From positions 160,539 to 224,538 of the forward strand of contig MNCI01005567.1 in the NCBI GenBank assembly GCA_015680685.1: a stretch of DNA of 64,000 nt, in the 5' to 3' direction. The position numbers and the translations under genes are program-made. Every line of letters starts with the position of its first letter. The first letter of the stretch is position 1. The stretch is from Gnetum montanum (taxonomy: Eukaryota > Streptophyta > Gnetopsida > Gnetales > Gnetaceae). Below are positions 34,511 to 45,889 of the stretch, piece after piece. The notes under the pieces are model-generated. The model made no database searches. It saw only the letters and a list, made by a program, of their open reading frames with translations, and was not told where the DNA came from.

Positions 34511-35805
34511 TGTGGATCAAGAACTTAAAAGAGAGGTTGAATAAGTTCCTTAATTAAAATCATTGTAGCCACTAAAATCAAGCATAATTTTTACGTGGTT
34601 TCCTAACTTAAGTAGTCCATAGTTGGAGGCTAGAATCCATGCATACCTCCAAACTTTATTACTTCAAAACTATAGTTTGAAGGGCACTGCAACTTTTACA
34701 AAATTTGAGCTCTACTCTAGAGTGTTTCATTACTATGAAACCACTCAACTCTAAAAGGTCCCAATAAGCTCAAAATGTGGTTTAAAGGATCCCGCAACCT
34801 TGACAAACATGAGCTCTACATTGAAGTATTTTTTCACTGCAAAACTACTCAACCCCATGAGGTCCCAACAATCTCAAAATATGATTTAAAAGATCCCACA
34901 ATCTTTACAAATATGAGCTTCGCATTAAAATGTTTTTTCACTATAAAACTACTTAATCTCATAAGGTGCCAATAAGTTCAAAATGTGGTTTAAAGGATTC
35001 CACAACCTTTACAAATGTGAGGTCTACACTGGAGAATTTTGTCATTACAAAACCATTCAACCCCACAAGGTCTTGATAAGCTCAATAAAGATGCCTTCTT
35101 GTAAGAAGAACATCAACCATGCAGAGCTACAAAGAAAGAGAGAAAAATATTAGACAAAGAGTGTAACTTAATTTACAAATTCCTTGCATTTAAAGACCAC
35201 AACATACAAAATATACAAATGTTGAATCAATGAAGAATAAAGAAAAATTCTCTTGAGTAGCCAGGAATAGATCTTTTAATGTATAGTACTTTCTTATTTT
35301 TTGAGAATTCTGCTTAGTCTTATACCATTTGAGTTTTGAAAAACTCCTCAGAATTTGTGCAAAAGCTATTTAATTGCTAGTTCGAACATCTACTTCAAGG
35401 ATGAGACATCTAATTATAAAAAATCTTAAGGCAAGAGAGACAGTTATCTTGAGACATCTACTTAGCAAGCTAGATGTTTGCTATCAACTTGAGATGTCTA
35501 CTTTATTTACACACTTTAAGATTTGAAGCATTCTTTGGTCATTTTGACATCTCAGTTGTCCTTGAAACATCTTCATTTGGCTCATAGACTGTGTTTCCAT
35601 CCACATTCTCATCTTATCCACTTTAGTCTTCCTTTTATAATTTTAACATAGCTCTCATTCTTGAAGTATTGGTTCTTTGAGCTCTTATTCTGAAGTCTTG
35701 GATCTCCATGTGAAGTCCTTTCTCATTATACTCTTTCATGGTCTCCCACATACACATTCTAAATTTTCTATTTTTTCTAAGGTTTTAACATGCTAAAGGT
35801 CAACA
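34511..35805 (-). repeat. 5' LTR of the copia-type element
   Basis: About 1295 bp, on the plus strand TGTGGATC ... AGGTCAACA, giving the canonical TGTTGACC start and CCACA end on the minus strand. Four 104-bp repeats lie at about 34660-35095. Confidence 0.9.
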
Positions 35806-36620
35806 CTCACAAAGATGATCATGCCTCTTATGAGCATTCTCAAATAATAGCTTATGTTGGATATGATTATCTTCAAGAAACTATTCAATAAGTTTAAAAT
35901 GTTTCATTGGCAATTTAGTGTACTTAGATGAATTCACAACTCAAAGTATATGGTTGTAATGGTTCCAAAGATACATTGAGTTGTGATATCATTTGCCTCT
36001 ATATTTTTTTTGTGTCTTTCGCTATGGTGGCCAAAATTTATTATGTTGGCTTTGTTTTCTCCCTATCCCTCCTAATGTGTTGGTTTTTATAGGCCACATA
36101 AGCTAGATCATTTCTAGCTTCAATGACCTCCTCTATATTCTTAATATGTGAAAAGGATTAACTAAGTAATTAAGGATCTAGGTAGTAAAGTTTTGATTTG
36201 ATGAAATCATTGATAATGCCTTTGAAAATGACTAGTTGATGGATTTCAGAGATGGGTTCTGAAATCTCATTGAGTGTTACATTTCATCTCTAAATGAACT
36301 TTTGGACTAGTTCAAGGGTTCCTTGTCTCACTTTCATGAGTTGATCTAAGGTTTTATTTAGCTTCAAGTTGTATTTGAGGTAGTTAAAAAATTGGATAAT
36401 CAAGTCATCAAGTGATAAGATAGATCCCCTAGGCAATGTCCTATACCATTCATCATTGCTTGAAATGGTAGGTCAAAAGGATAATACTTATAATTATTTG
36501 CAAATCTCTACAAGTGAAAACTCCATAAATGGACCAAAATTCAACTCCACTATGATAACCAACATGATGGACTTCTCTTGAATGACCTATAAACACTCAT
36601 TGAAGAGTGTGAGACATTGT
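35806..36620 (-). pseudogene. gag: gag core of element 2
   Basis: Reads WYRTLPRGSILSLDDLI, then FNYLKYNLK, TLDQLMKVRQGTLELVQKFI, VIFKGIINDFIKSKLYYL and IEEVIEARNDLAYVAYKN, then IQHKLLFENAHKRHDHLCE just before the insertion. Each has a counterpart in element 1 gag (2700-3480). The last residues join those at 29392 across the copia element. Confidence 0.9.
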
Positions 36621-38479
36621 CCTTATTCTAAAAGAACTGGTGCATCACACTTGGCTTGTGTAGATTATCCTATTGCTAGTGTGAATTGTTGAATCAAATA
36701 GAATAGGGCTACTTATTTTTTTGACATGATTTTAATCTTTACCTTGTCATCTTTCTCTTCCTCTAGGCTATGATGCTCCTCGTACTTTAGATATTCTTTT
36801 TGGAAGCATCTACAATCATATGAAATCTTAAGATTATCCTAAAATTTTAGAAAATATTCTAATGGTTCATAACCTTTTATCATATTTTGGGTTTTGATAA
36901 AAAACATCATACTCAATTAATCTTATTTTTAATTTTAATTTTAGATTTTGAAAATTCATTATTTTAAAAAATTCTTAATTGAAAAATCCTTAATTAAACA
37001 ATTTTTCAAGTATTTGGAAATAGTTTTTAAATTTGAATGATATGTCACTATTCCTAATTTATTGTTAAAAATGTTAGAATGGTGGATTAGAAAGATATTT
37101 TAAGTTTATTGACTTAGATTGAATTAAAATCATGTTATCACATATAATACTTACCCTTAATTGATATTTCAAGCATTAGGAAAAAATTGCACAATTAATA
37201 AGATTGTGCAAAAATGCTCTTCCCCATGATTGAGATGCTCACTTTGGGAGTAAAAGGATTTAGAAATGAGTTAAATAAGATGTGTGATGAGGAAGATATA
37301 TGGCTTGGAAGGTTCTCTAACAAAAAAATTGCATGAACCCCCCTTACATGAAATGGAAAAAATGAAAATTTTTCTAATGGTCCATATGTATATATAGTTT
37401 TGTATATGCACAAGATCATTGATGCAATATTGGAGGTGATTGGATATCATATCTATGATATCATACTTGAGATGTTTAAGAATTTTTGCAAATTTTGATA
37501 GAAAAAATGGATAAAGTGAGTAGTTTGAAAGGTGTCAAGATAATCTAAAGGGTTCTTGGCCATAGATGATGACTAGAATGTAGGGTTTTTATGTCAAAAT
37601 AATAGTATAATAACAAGTTCAATTAAGGTAAATTAACTTGAGTTTAGGAAGTTATTTGTTCAAAAATTATTGAGTGTATGAATGAATATGAATATGTAGG
37701 GAAGTAATGATAATTTCTAAAATATCCATGAGGTAAAAGATGATGTGGAGTTAGATATCAACTATGAAACATAAGAGGTATATAAGTGTGTCCTCCCCAA
37801 AAATGGCTCTTATCATTAATACTCTTGTATATCCATGCTTACAAATGTCCATGGGCACTTAATGAGTTGAATGTAAAGCATGCCTATCTTTCAAAACACA
37901 CATGTTAGTATTGCCCCAATAATAAAATATACTATTCTATATAAAATCATCAAATTATAATTATATACATGAGGTGGAACAACAGTATTAGGGATTACAA
38001 AAAATGAGATGTGAGGTGTCGTATCATAAGTCTAATGAATTCTACATGCAGTAAATGATTAAAGTGATCATTATCCTATTTGTCCAAAATCCAAACCAAA
38101 TCCATACCACTTACCAGTGACATCACATTGTATCATCCTAAAACTTACAACCATAACATGATCATAACTATAAGAAATATCACTACTTAGCAATGAAGAA
38201 TAAGAAAGAAACTTATTAATTAGGTAGTTTATTTTGAAGGATACTTGGCCATTGGAAAGAGAAGTACCTTTAGGCATGGGTAACATGTCTTTCTAGTGGA
38301 ACCCCTATGAATTTTTATTATGTGTATTTATTATATAACCACTATGTCAACCTTGCTAGAAAACTATCTTCAAGCATGGGTAATATATCTTTATTGTCAC
38401 ATGGTAAGGTAGTACTAATTTTAGAAAATGCTTTCATTTTGCATTAAAACATAAGTAAATGATACAAATTGACATGGCA
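36621..38479. other. Unassigned AT-rich stretch with GATATC palindromes
   Basis: No domain motif is visible. GATATCATATCTATGATATC at about 37443-37462, with CTATATATAC on the minus strand at about 37389-37398, resembles the palindrome-plus-TATA layout of the LTR family at 40159-41137. It may be a decayed 3' LTR of element 3. Small open frames (37195-37419, 38071-38286) are unrecognised. Confidence 0.4.
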
Positions 38480-39330
38480 TAGACTATGTTGGATCCTTTC
38501 TATAAAGTTTGAAACTTATTCTTTTGGGTAATGTAATTTGAATTATAGTAGAGGACTCTATCTCCAAGCCTAATAAAAACCTATCTAATTGTAGTGTCAT
38601 TTGACATTTGGATTATTGTTTATGAATCTTATTACTCATTTGAGTCACTAATTGATTTTCATCTAATAGGTTAAGACTTATTAGTAACTCTTTCTAGGTA
38701 AATTCTACATCTAATTCAAGTGTACAAGATTTGGCTAGGATATTTATTTTTTCTTGAATTGGCAAGGTGGGTAATTTAGCATAGAAGAGTTCATATAGAT
38801 AATATCCTATACTAACTTTAGCTTGTCCATTTGATTGGGGATGATATGGTATAGTAAATTCATGATTGACCTCAAGATGTTGCATTAATTTTTTAAATGT
38901 AGTGCTACTAAAGTGGGTCTTGTTATTTAAAATTAGCACTATTGATACCTCAAACCTATTCACCACATGTTGTTAAAGGAATTTTGCATTTGATGTTACT
39001 ATATAATCTTTTACTACATTTTCTTTTACTCATTCAGTATAGTAATCAACTCTCATAATTATATAAGACTTTTTATTTAACATTAATGTGATAGGCCCCA
39101 TGCAATTAATTTCCTACATATCAAATGTTTCTAATGGTTGTATTCATCATTATGGTTCTTCATGTCAAGGTATTAGTCTTCCATATTTTTGATACCTTTC
39201 ACAAGATCATGCAAATTTATGTGCAACCCTGAATATGGTAGGCCAAAAGTAGCCTTCCATTAGAAGTTTTAGTATTGTTCTTCTTCTTACATAATAAACA
39301 CCACATGATCCATCATGTACATCCTACAAG
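38480..39330 (-). pseudogene. Integrase pseudogene of element 3
   Basis: The core reads VNRFEVSIVLILNNKTHFSS then IPYHPQSNGQAKVS (38694-38966). The second catalytic Asp of the usual SDNG motif is Asn (LNNK), and the Glu position is changed too (QAKV). The C-terminal part contains LGDRVLYYN-like sequence before 38480. The zinc-binding N-terminus around 39200-39330 is heavily decayed. Confidence 0.85.
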
Positions 39331-39499
39331 ACTCTTTGTTGATTTTGCTCTAGAATAGATCATTAGATTAGACCATCTACATAGATCTTCTAAATATTTC
39401 CCTAAATTTCTATGTATTATTTTACTTTATGGAGAAACTATTCCTTTTGTTTTCTATTCCATTTAGTAGATAAGTCATATAGTTAGTGACCCATGAATT

Positions 39500-40158
39500 T
39501 GTTGCTAAATCTATAACCATTACCAAGTTCATAAATAAAGGTTCATAAAAAATTGATTTGATAAATATTCTTCATTATCTTAAGGATCCCATCTTAGTTT
39601 TGATAGGTGATCAGCTAAAGCATTTTCATTTTCTTTCTTGTTAATCATTGTGATTTCATATTATTATATTATGATGAGCCATTTAATCACACTTAGGCTA
39701 ACCATTGGCTTATTCATTAAGAATCTAATTACACTATAATTATCATGAACATAGATTGAATATTTAAGCACATAATGTCTAAGCTTTTCAAGCATATATA
39801 CCATAGCCATAAGCTCTTTTTCTATAGTAGTATAGTTGAGTTGTGCTCTAATAATGCTTCAATTGGTGTAATGCATATAGTAAGGTCTTTTTTCATCATC
39901 TAATTGAGTCAACACTACCTCTAGTACATAATTTGAAGCATCTATCATGATGTGGAAAGGTCATAAACAATTTAGAGCTCCTAAGATTAGTGTCTCTATT
40001 AGCTTTTTTTCTAGGTTCTCAAATATCTTTTCACATTCTTCTAACTAATGAAATGATGCATCTTTCTTTGTCAATTCCATAGTTAAATTTTCTATCTTTA
40101 AATTTTTTTTGATAAATATTCTATAATACCCTATATGACTAAGAAATGATTTGACATC
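39500..40158 (-). pseudogene. RNase H and RT connection of element 3
   Basis: SDVKSFLSHIGYYRIFIKK and LTKKDASFH form the connection segment just left of the solo LTR. FHIMIDASNYVLEVVLTQ, AQLNYTTIEKELMAMVY and YVLKYSIYVHDNYSVIRFL are the Ty3 RNase H motifs. The DAS motif and the Glu are retained, and the usual DH near the end is DN. Confidence 0.88.
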
Positions 40159-40997
40159 TGATGAGTGGCGAGGTACCTCTACACTCAACCATACAAAATG
40201 AGCATAGCATGCACGATCCGGTCGAACTCCGTAGACTAAATGCCTAAATGCCCCATGGAACACTTGGGGTTAATCATTCGTTGTCTTCCCAGACTTACTT
40301 GTTGTTGTCATGGTGTATGGTTAAGTAAGTCCAAGGTATATGATTTTTTTTGGTCTTTTATTTTTATATCTTCTATACTAAGAGCGAAGGGTTGAGAAAC
40401 TAGCTAACTCTAACTAAGGACTAAATATAAATTAACTAGCGTTAGCATCCATTCCCACTTACCGTACATACCCTGAACCATGAAACTGTGGCTACCAAAT
40501 GCTAATCATTACTGGGATCACCACACGTAACGCACATGCTCAAAGTGGTCGTACTGAGGCACTTAACTAGCCTAAACGTAATGAGCAGTCGATTCCTTAA
40601 CTAGCCGTACACACCCGTAGATGCTCGTAATCAAGTCGTACTCATTCCGCATTCTAGGAGTTGAGGGTGAGAGAGACTAATAGCGATGAGTAGCCATACA
40701 CATTCGTCAATGCTCATAATCAAGTCGTACTCATGCCACGCTAATGCAGGTAATAAGTAACATGTAATAAATAACAAGTAATAAATCCTATTCCATGCAC
40801 TGCAAGGTTTATCCACAAAGCTCATCTTTATTGCCGTACACAACTTGCATTCAGGTACAAAGCTACTCAAATAAAGATCCGTTCACTTGGGGACTCCTAT
40901 TGTGGGCACATGGAAAATATTCTATCTCTGGAGTGATCAAATTGCTAGAGTTTCCCTACTTTAAGCCTAGGATGAGAAATGAGGGGAGTGTCGCCTC

Positions 40998-41006
40998 TTA
41001 TTTATA
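40998..41006 (-). promoter_or_regulatory. TATA box of solo LTR 1
   Basis: CTATAAATAAGAGG on the minus strand. Confidence 0.75.
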
Positions 41007-41022
41007 GATTTGGTAGTGGACC

Positions 41023-41127
41023 GCGATATTGCGTACACGATATCATAGGGGATGACACAATATCACATACGCGATATCGCAACGACCGCGATATCGTGTA
41101 CGTGATATCCCGGTGCATGCGATATGA
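41023..41127. repeat. GATATCG palindrome cluster in solo LTR 1 U3
   Basis: Seven spaced copies of GATATC-type motifs (CGCGATATTGCG, ACGATATCAT, CGCGATATCGCA, CGCGATATCGTG, GTGATATCCC, GCGATATG) lie within about 105 bp just upstream of TATA. Confidence 0.88.
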
Positions 41128-41142
41128 CGTCTCATCAACATC

Positions 41143-41590
41143 CTTGACTATTTCTGGTCATTGGGTAATATTCTAGATGAATCTAATTTTATCTAGATCT
41201 ACCTATATTCCCTTTTGTGATACGTTATGTTCTAGAGGTATGTCATCTTCAACCATTAAATGGATTTTTTACCAATTGAGCTTTAAATTTATCTTAACAT
41301 ATATTTTTAAAACTTGTTATAAAGAGTTCAAAGTTTGCTCAAAGTTTAGTTCAAAAGTAGAAAAGTTATTCATGAATACCTCAACTTCATTACCAATTTA
41401 TTTTTGGAAACTTTTAAGTACAAATCTCTAGAATGTTGTTGGAGAATTATGGAGGCCGAATTACATTTGTTTATATGTGAAAATTTCTCATTAATTTATA
41501 AATATTATCTTCTCCTAATCTTCTAGTGTAATATGGATTTGGTTACTATATCCATTAAAAAAGATATAGTACTAGTGTCCCATAATAGTG
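41143..41590 (-). pseudogene. Reverse transcriptase pseudogene of element 3
   Basis: Reads FFNGYSNQIHITLED, then GIFTYKQM-FGLHNSPTTF, then VEVFMNNFSTF, where the catalytic YxDD is FMNN, so both Asp residues are lost. VDLDKIRFI and IVKDV follow up to the solo LTR. The fingers region (VRKKDGxxRxCxDYR type) is absent: the frame passes directly from the protease end into the palm. Confidence 0.87.
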
Positions 41591-41970
41591 TTAAATGGGT
41601 CTAGTCTCATCTTTCTTAGATAGTTTCAAGGATATTTCTCTAATTCCAGGCTTACCATTCATAATGCTAAGTCATGCCCTTTCCATAATTATAGGAAACT
41701 CTCCTTTATTTTTTAACAACATGAATAACAATAAAGTCTATAGAATAGTTACTACATCCTCTACTCATCTAAGTGAGACATCAATAGACTAGTTAGCCAA
41801 CTCTAATCAGCTGTTATGTTTCTTTAATGAAGGTAATTTTTAGGTCTTGTACATATATTGAGTGATATGATTTACCTCTAATCCTAAATCCAGTAGAGCC
41901 TTGCATGGCTTGTTTTATACTATTTAGAGATATATTAGAGGGCTTCTAGGATCTATTCATTTCTTGGAAT
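41591..41970 (-). pseudogene. Protease pseudogene of element 3
   Basis: ALLDLGLEVNHI at the active-site position (LDLG for the usual D-S/T-G), then LPSLKKHNS, VEDVVTIL and FPIIMERA-LSIMNGKPGIREISLKLSKKDE. It aligns well with element 4 (52255-52620). Stops are present. Confidence 0.85.
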
Positions 41971-42489
41971 GTGCCCTTACCTTTATTCAAATGTTATAAT
42001 TTATGTAAACATGAAAATATTTATATTATTTTCTGAAGCATGGTATTTGCTTAAGGACTTATTGTGAAAGGAGCCAGGTTAGATGAGCTCCCTATTCCTT
42101 GAACCTTTTCTAGACTTATCCTAAAGAAATAATGTTTCCTTGGTGTTGATTCACTTTTTCTTTTAATGTCCTATTGTGTACTTACTACCCTGGTAGCACT
42201 TTTCTACTATGGTTATGTTGGAAATTTTTTTTAAATCATTGGTGATGACACTAGTGGTAGAGAATTAGAAGCTTAATGAGAGTGACCTATAGCTAGTCGA
42301 AACATGTAAGGTTATAATTTTATGCATGGGGTTATACGTATGTGGTACTCAACTAGATAATAATAATAAAAAGCATGAATAGAAGTTATACTTAATGATA
42401 TAGGATCCTAAACATAATATTTGTAATGATTTGGTTGTTAGTAGGAATATTATTGCCTTAATGATGGCATCACCCATGACTATGATTAT
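41971..42489 (-). pseudogene. gag C-terminal tail of element 3
   Basis: A decayed gag/protease linker between the protease and solo LTR 2. Sequence next to the insertion (DNNHSHG) continues the frame from the other side of the LTR and matches NHNHGE in element 4. No further motif is visible. Confidence 0.6.
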
Positions 42490-42792
42490 TGAAACACCAC
42501 AAAAATTTGCATGTTATAGCCAATCTTTATCATGTAGCTTTCACCTCATGAAACCCAAGGCAAAACTTCATTGTAAATGTGACGATTGTAACCCATAGTG
42601 GGCAATTTCACATACTTTATACTTTTGGGTCTAAAAAGTGCCTCATAAGTCATCACAAGCTCATTGCCCAAGTGAAAAAAAAGGTTACCTAGTGTCTATA
42701 TTTGGGCTTGGGAGGGTCAAAATGCCTTTTGGAATGCCAAAAAAGCTAATTTGATGGGTTTTATGGGGGGTATACATTTTTCTATGCTAGAA

Positions 42793-42815
42793 NNNNNNNN
42801 NNNNNNNNNNNNNNN
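42793..42815. other. Assembly gap of 23 N
   Basis: Unknown bases within U3 of solo LTR 2; the length is probably an estimate. Confidence 0.99.
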
Positions 42816-43259
42816 GGTGTGGTAGATCTCACCTACCCCTAACATGGAAGAGTGGGGATTTTTGAAACTTTTCCCCTTCAATGTGGAGACCACATGCACA
42901 ATGTGGAAACATTTCCCCTCAGCATGGAAGTTTTACCTTAGTTTAGAGTCTTCATTCCCACCATGGAAAATTATATCCCCCAGCATGAAATCCAAAAAGG
43001 TGAAAATTCATCACTTTGTTCACTTCAATGTTGACTAGCCACGCTAGTAAGCATGGTAGAGAGATCAGTGTAGAAGATTCATCTCTAGCATGGAAGGTGT
43101 GCCCTAGTTACTATTTATAGTAAAAAGAATGGCCACGGGGGAAGCACTTACTATGTATGGTAAACCCCTAAATTTGGGCATCCATCTCACCTAAATTTGG
43201 TAGCCAATTTGCAACCAAATCATGGCCATTTTGTAACCCCATTCATGGGCCAAAGATCC

Positions 43260-43267
43260 TATAAAAG
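43260..43267 (+). promoter_or_regulatory. TATA box of solo LTR 2
   Basis: TATAAAAG in the context GATCCTATAAAAGCC. Confidence 0.72.
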
Positions 43268-44023
43268 CCAACCTCAAACCCCATTTATAGGTTTTGAAAT
43301 TTGGAGCAAGTTCAGCATTATTAAGCAAATTTTGGCATAAAAACAACATTGTTCATAATTCCACACTTGGGACATTCTCAAGTATTCAAGAGCTCTTGCA
43401 AGTTCTCATACTTGCATTCTCTTAAACCCCAACATGGAAGCATTATAGCCTTAATATTTGTGGATTTTGGTTGTCAACATTGCACTTTTGGGATTTTCAA
43501 ACCCTAGTGTGGAGCAATTTGGCATCCAAATTTTCCACTTTTCTTACACCTAGCAGTGACCCAACTAGTAGATCTGAGGTTGTAACAATTAAGGAAGGTT
43601 AGATAGCATTAGGAGTGGCTTAGTACCTAAATTGTGGAGCAAATCCCATAAGCTTCAATAGGCTTTGAACTCCTACACCAGTGAACCCTCTTTGTTGCCC
43701 ACTCAGGCATCAATTGTACACATTTCTCAAACTTATTCTTTATTTTCTTTCTTAATAAAGTTTTAAGTTTTGGGTTTTTTGTACAAAATATATATATTTA
43801 TTAGCTACGCATTATTTCAAATCTACTATTAGTTTTGCATTCTGTTTCTTTTTTATTTTCACATTTTTCATTTCATATGTCCTTGGTTGATTTGTTGGAC
43901 TAGCTAGGATACCTCAAATCCCAATTTTCTTGCGAAGGCCCTAGGGATTCAAGGTTGGGGAACTTCTACACCAAGGATCCTTATTTTTTTCCAATGCCCA
44001 AGGTTTTCAATCACAACAATTAT

Positions 44024-45360
44024 TATCACTACGACTAATATTTCTTGTGTGGTTGATGATAAGCCCCACTAGGATAATACAATTATTGATAGGACTATCT
44101 GTAATTACATTATGGATAAGGTAATCTTCTAGGCATTTTATTTTTGAAATTTTTGGATTAAGTAAATATGCCTTGAACTCTTAGAGGTGGACCATAACAA
44201 GACAACATTCCTTAGGGTGTTTGTATTAGCACACATTACCCTCATTTTCATCTTTTGAACTTAAATATGTAACTTCTTCTACTACAATAGCTTTTTCCTT
44301 GTTCTTGTAATTTTCTCATCCATTATCTCTCTTCTTTTTCTTATCTTTATTCTTGGTGAATGTTTGTATAGTTTTCTCTTCTAGTTTCCTCAGTGCTATT
44401 ACAAATTTATTATCCACAAAGTTCCAAATTTCCTCTAGCTTTGCTGCAATATCATTTAATAACTGTAAATGGATAGAGTTTTCACTAAATCACATCTTCC
44501 ATGGTTTTCTCTTCATGTGTTCCACAAATCTTGTCATCTCTTTTTTAAGGATAAGATCTCTATTGTACTCTTTAATTGATTCTCTTTTATGTAGCTCTTC
44601 CTCTTCTTTTGCCACATGGCCCACAATCTTCCTTGGACATGCACTCCAAGGATCTCTCTTGTTTTGTTTCTTAACCCATCAATAACATGTCATAGTTGTT
44701 CCCTTTGAGAAATCCATGACTTTGGAATTGATGTAACAAGTAATAATATCTTTTCATTACTACATCAAGGGATTCATGTGTTCCTTCTTTTCATTTTTGG
44801 ATTTTTTTCTTAAATTTAACATTCTTGAGTAAGTTTGATGTTTTCATTGAAAAGCTCTAGCATGATACTTCATCTTCTAATTGATTCTAGTTCTAAGGAT
44901 TTGTACTAGCTTTCTACTTCATTGATGAGTGTTTTGGACAATAAATTTAATTTTTTCCAAATATTTCTTATATTTTGTAGGTCATACACATCATCGCCTG
45001 CTTGAAGGTGATGTTGTGGATCAACATTATGTCCCTCTTCAAAATTTCGAATATTATCCATATCAAGTTACTTGATGCAACTATTTTTTAGGTGCTTAGT
45101 TGGTATATACTACTTCTCTAACATTGATCATGCTTTGAGGGGTTAATAGAAGTTCTTTATAGTCTTCATATTCATAGTCTCTATTGTAGTGGTGACCCCT
45201 CCAATGCTCATGATGTTCTCTTCTCTCATGTCTGGGTTCCCTTTCTCTATGTTCTTCATCATCTTCTTCCTTAGTAAGATGCCTTCTTTTATCGATGTAT
45301 CTATCATGGTCTCTTCTCATTTTTCTATCATGATCCTTTAATCTTCATCCTTCCATGTCA
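44024..45360 (-). pseudogene. gag: gag pseudogene of element 3
   Basis: The N-terminal part (45096-45320) is open, starts MRRDHDRYIDKRRHLTK and is extremely rich in Arg, His, Glu and Asp. Then come NIRNFEEGHNVDPQHHL, YDLQNIRNIWKKL, LINEVESQYKSLELESI and LELFNENIKLTQE. A zinc-knuckle-like KHPKECCLV and VEEVTYL lie further on. The corresponding segments in element 4 are GGYNSDP-THLKAFQDAYALQN, LIKEAEN and YEHPKGYCLV. Stops and frameshifts are frequent. Confidence 0.85.
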
Positions 45361-45889
45361 AAGTTCATTGATGAATGTGATGAAGAGAATAGGATACTTG
45401 AAGAATGGTGTTAGCTAGTTCTTCTTATATGACTCCTTGATTTATCTCTTTTATATTTGTTAGAGGTCTTAGGCCTTGAATCCATCCTAAGTTTAGAGCT
45501 TACCTCATCTCTTCTAAGAGTTTTTAGAGGCATTGAACATAATTTCAACTTCACAGAATCTTTAGTATAAAAACATGTATTTGAGAGCTAAATCTATGAG
45601 AATGATAAGATTTCTTAGCCTTTTATCATATACATTCCTTTTCAGTAAGGATAATTTTCTATGGTGCCCTCTTTCCTTTCTCTTGTTCATATCTTATCAT
45701 CATGATAGCATCTTTTCTTACTTGATCCTTTGTTGGTTGATATGACCTTGTTATATTTCTGGTAACTTAGTACCCTTCTTATGCATGACCAAGACTTGAT
45801 CTTAATAGAGTTACTTGAAGCGTAGATGGTGCTAAACATTCAAGTGACAAGACAATGTTGCCTTGTAAGTCTATCTATAAATGAATGTA

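Larger units (their letters stand above)
29393..35805 (-). mobile_element. Gag-only copia-type LTR element (TR-GAG-like), nested
   Basis: LTRs at 29393-30710 and 34511-35805 bracket a 3.8-kb interior with a primer binding site, a gag gene and a polypurine tract but no visible protease, integrase or RT. The flanking pentamers TTCAC (29388-29392) and CTCAC (35806-35810) are a target duplication with one change. Insertion split the gag of element 2. The structure fits the TR-GAG class of non-autonomous plant elements. Confidence 0.88.
25080..36900 (-). mobile_element. Element 2: Tat-type Ty3 remnant split by a copia element
   Basis: Minus-strand gag (36620-35806 and 29392-28900) and protease (28461-27830) align with element 1. 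They are followed by hairpin arrays in the same relative position as array 1. No LTRs, RT or integrase are visible in the expected places, so this is a fragment. The copia insertion 29393-35805 interrupts gag, and the two gag halves join at the insertion point when it is removed. Confidence 0.85.
40159..41137 (-). mobile_element. Solo LTR 1 in the RT of element 3
   Basis: 979 bp starting TGATGAG and ending CTCATCA, flanked on both sides by ACATC (40154-40158 and 41138-41142). It interrupts the RT/connection frame exactly. Read on the minus strand it has a GATATCG-rich U3, a TATA box at 41006-40998, AATAAAGATGAG and an end CCTCGCCACTCATCA. The body aligns with the LTRs of element 4 (for instance the AATAAAGATGAGC region and the end), so it is a diverged subfamily of the same LTR lineage. 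Confidence 0.93.
42490..44018 (+). mobile_element. Solo LTR 2, Tat type, in the gag of element 3
   Basis: Starts TGAAACACCAC and ends TCACAACA, like the LTR of element 1, and both flanks carry ATTAT (42485-42489 and 44019-44023). The last 150 bases share the layout of the element 1 LTR end (GATTCAAGGTT, TTTTCCAATGCCCAAGGTTTTCA). A TATA box lies at 43260-43267. Repeated AGCATGGAAG and CAATGTGG motifs mark U3 (about 42840-43090). No internal region follows, so it is a solo LTR produced by recombination. Confidence 0.92.

Noticed and set aside
45096-45320. Arg/His/Glu-rich frame that looks like a splicing-factor RS domain
   Set aside because: It continues into a gag core that aligns with element 4, whose gag also has a low-complexity His/Asp/Asn segment in this place.
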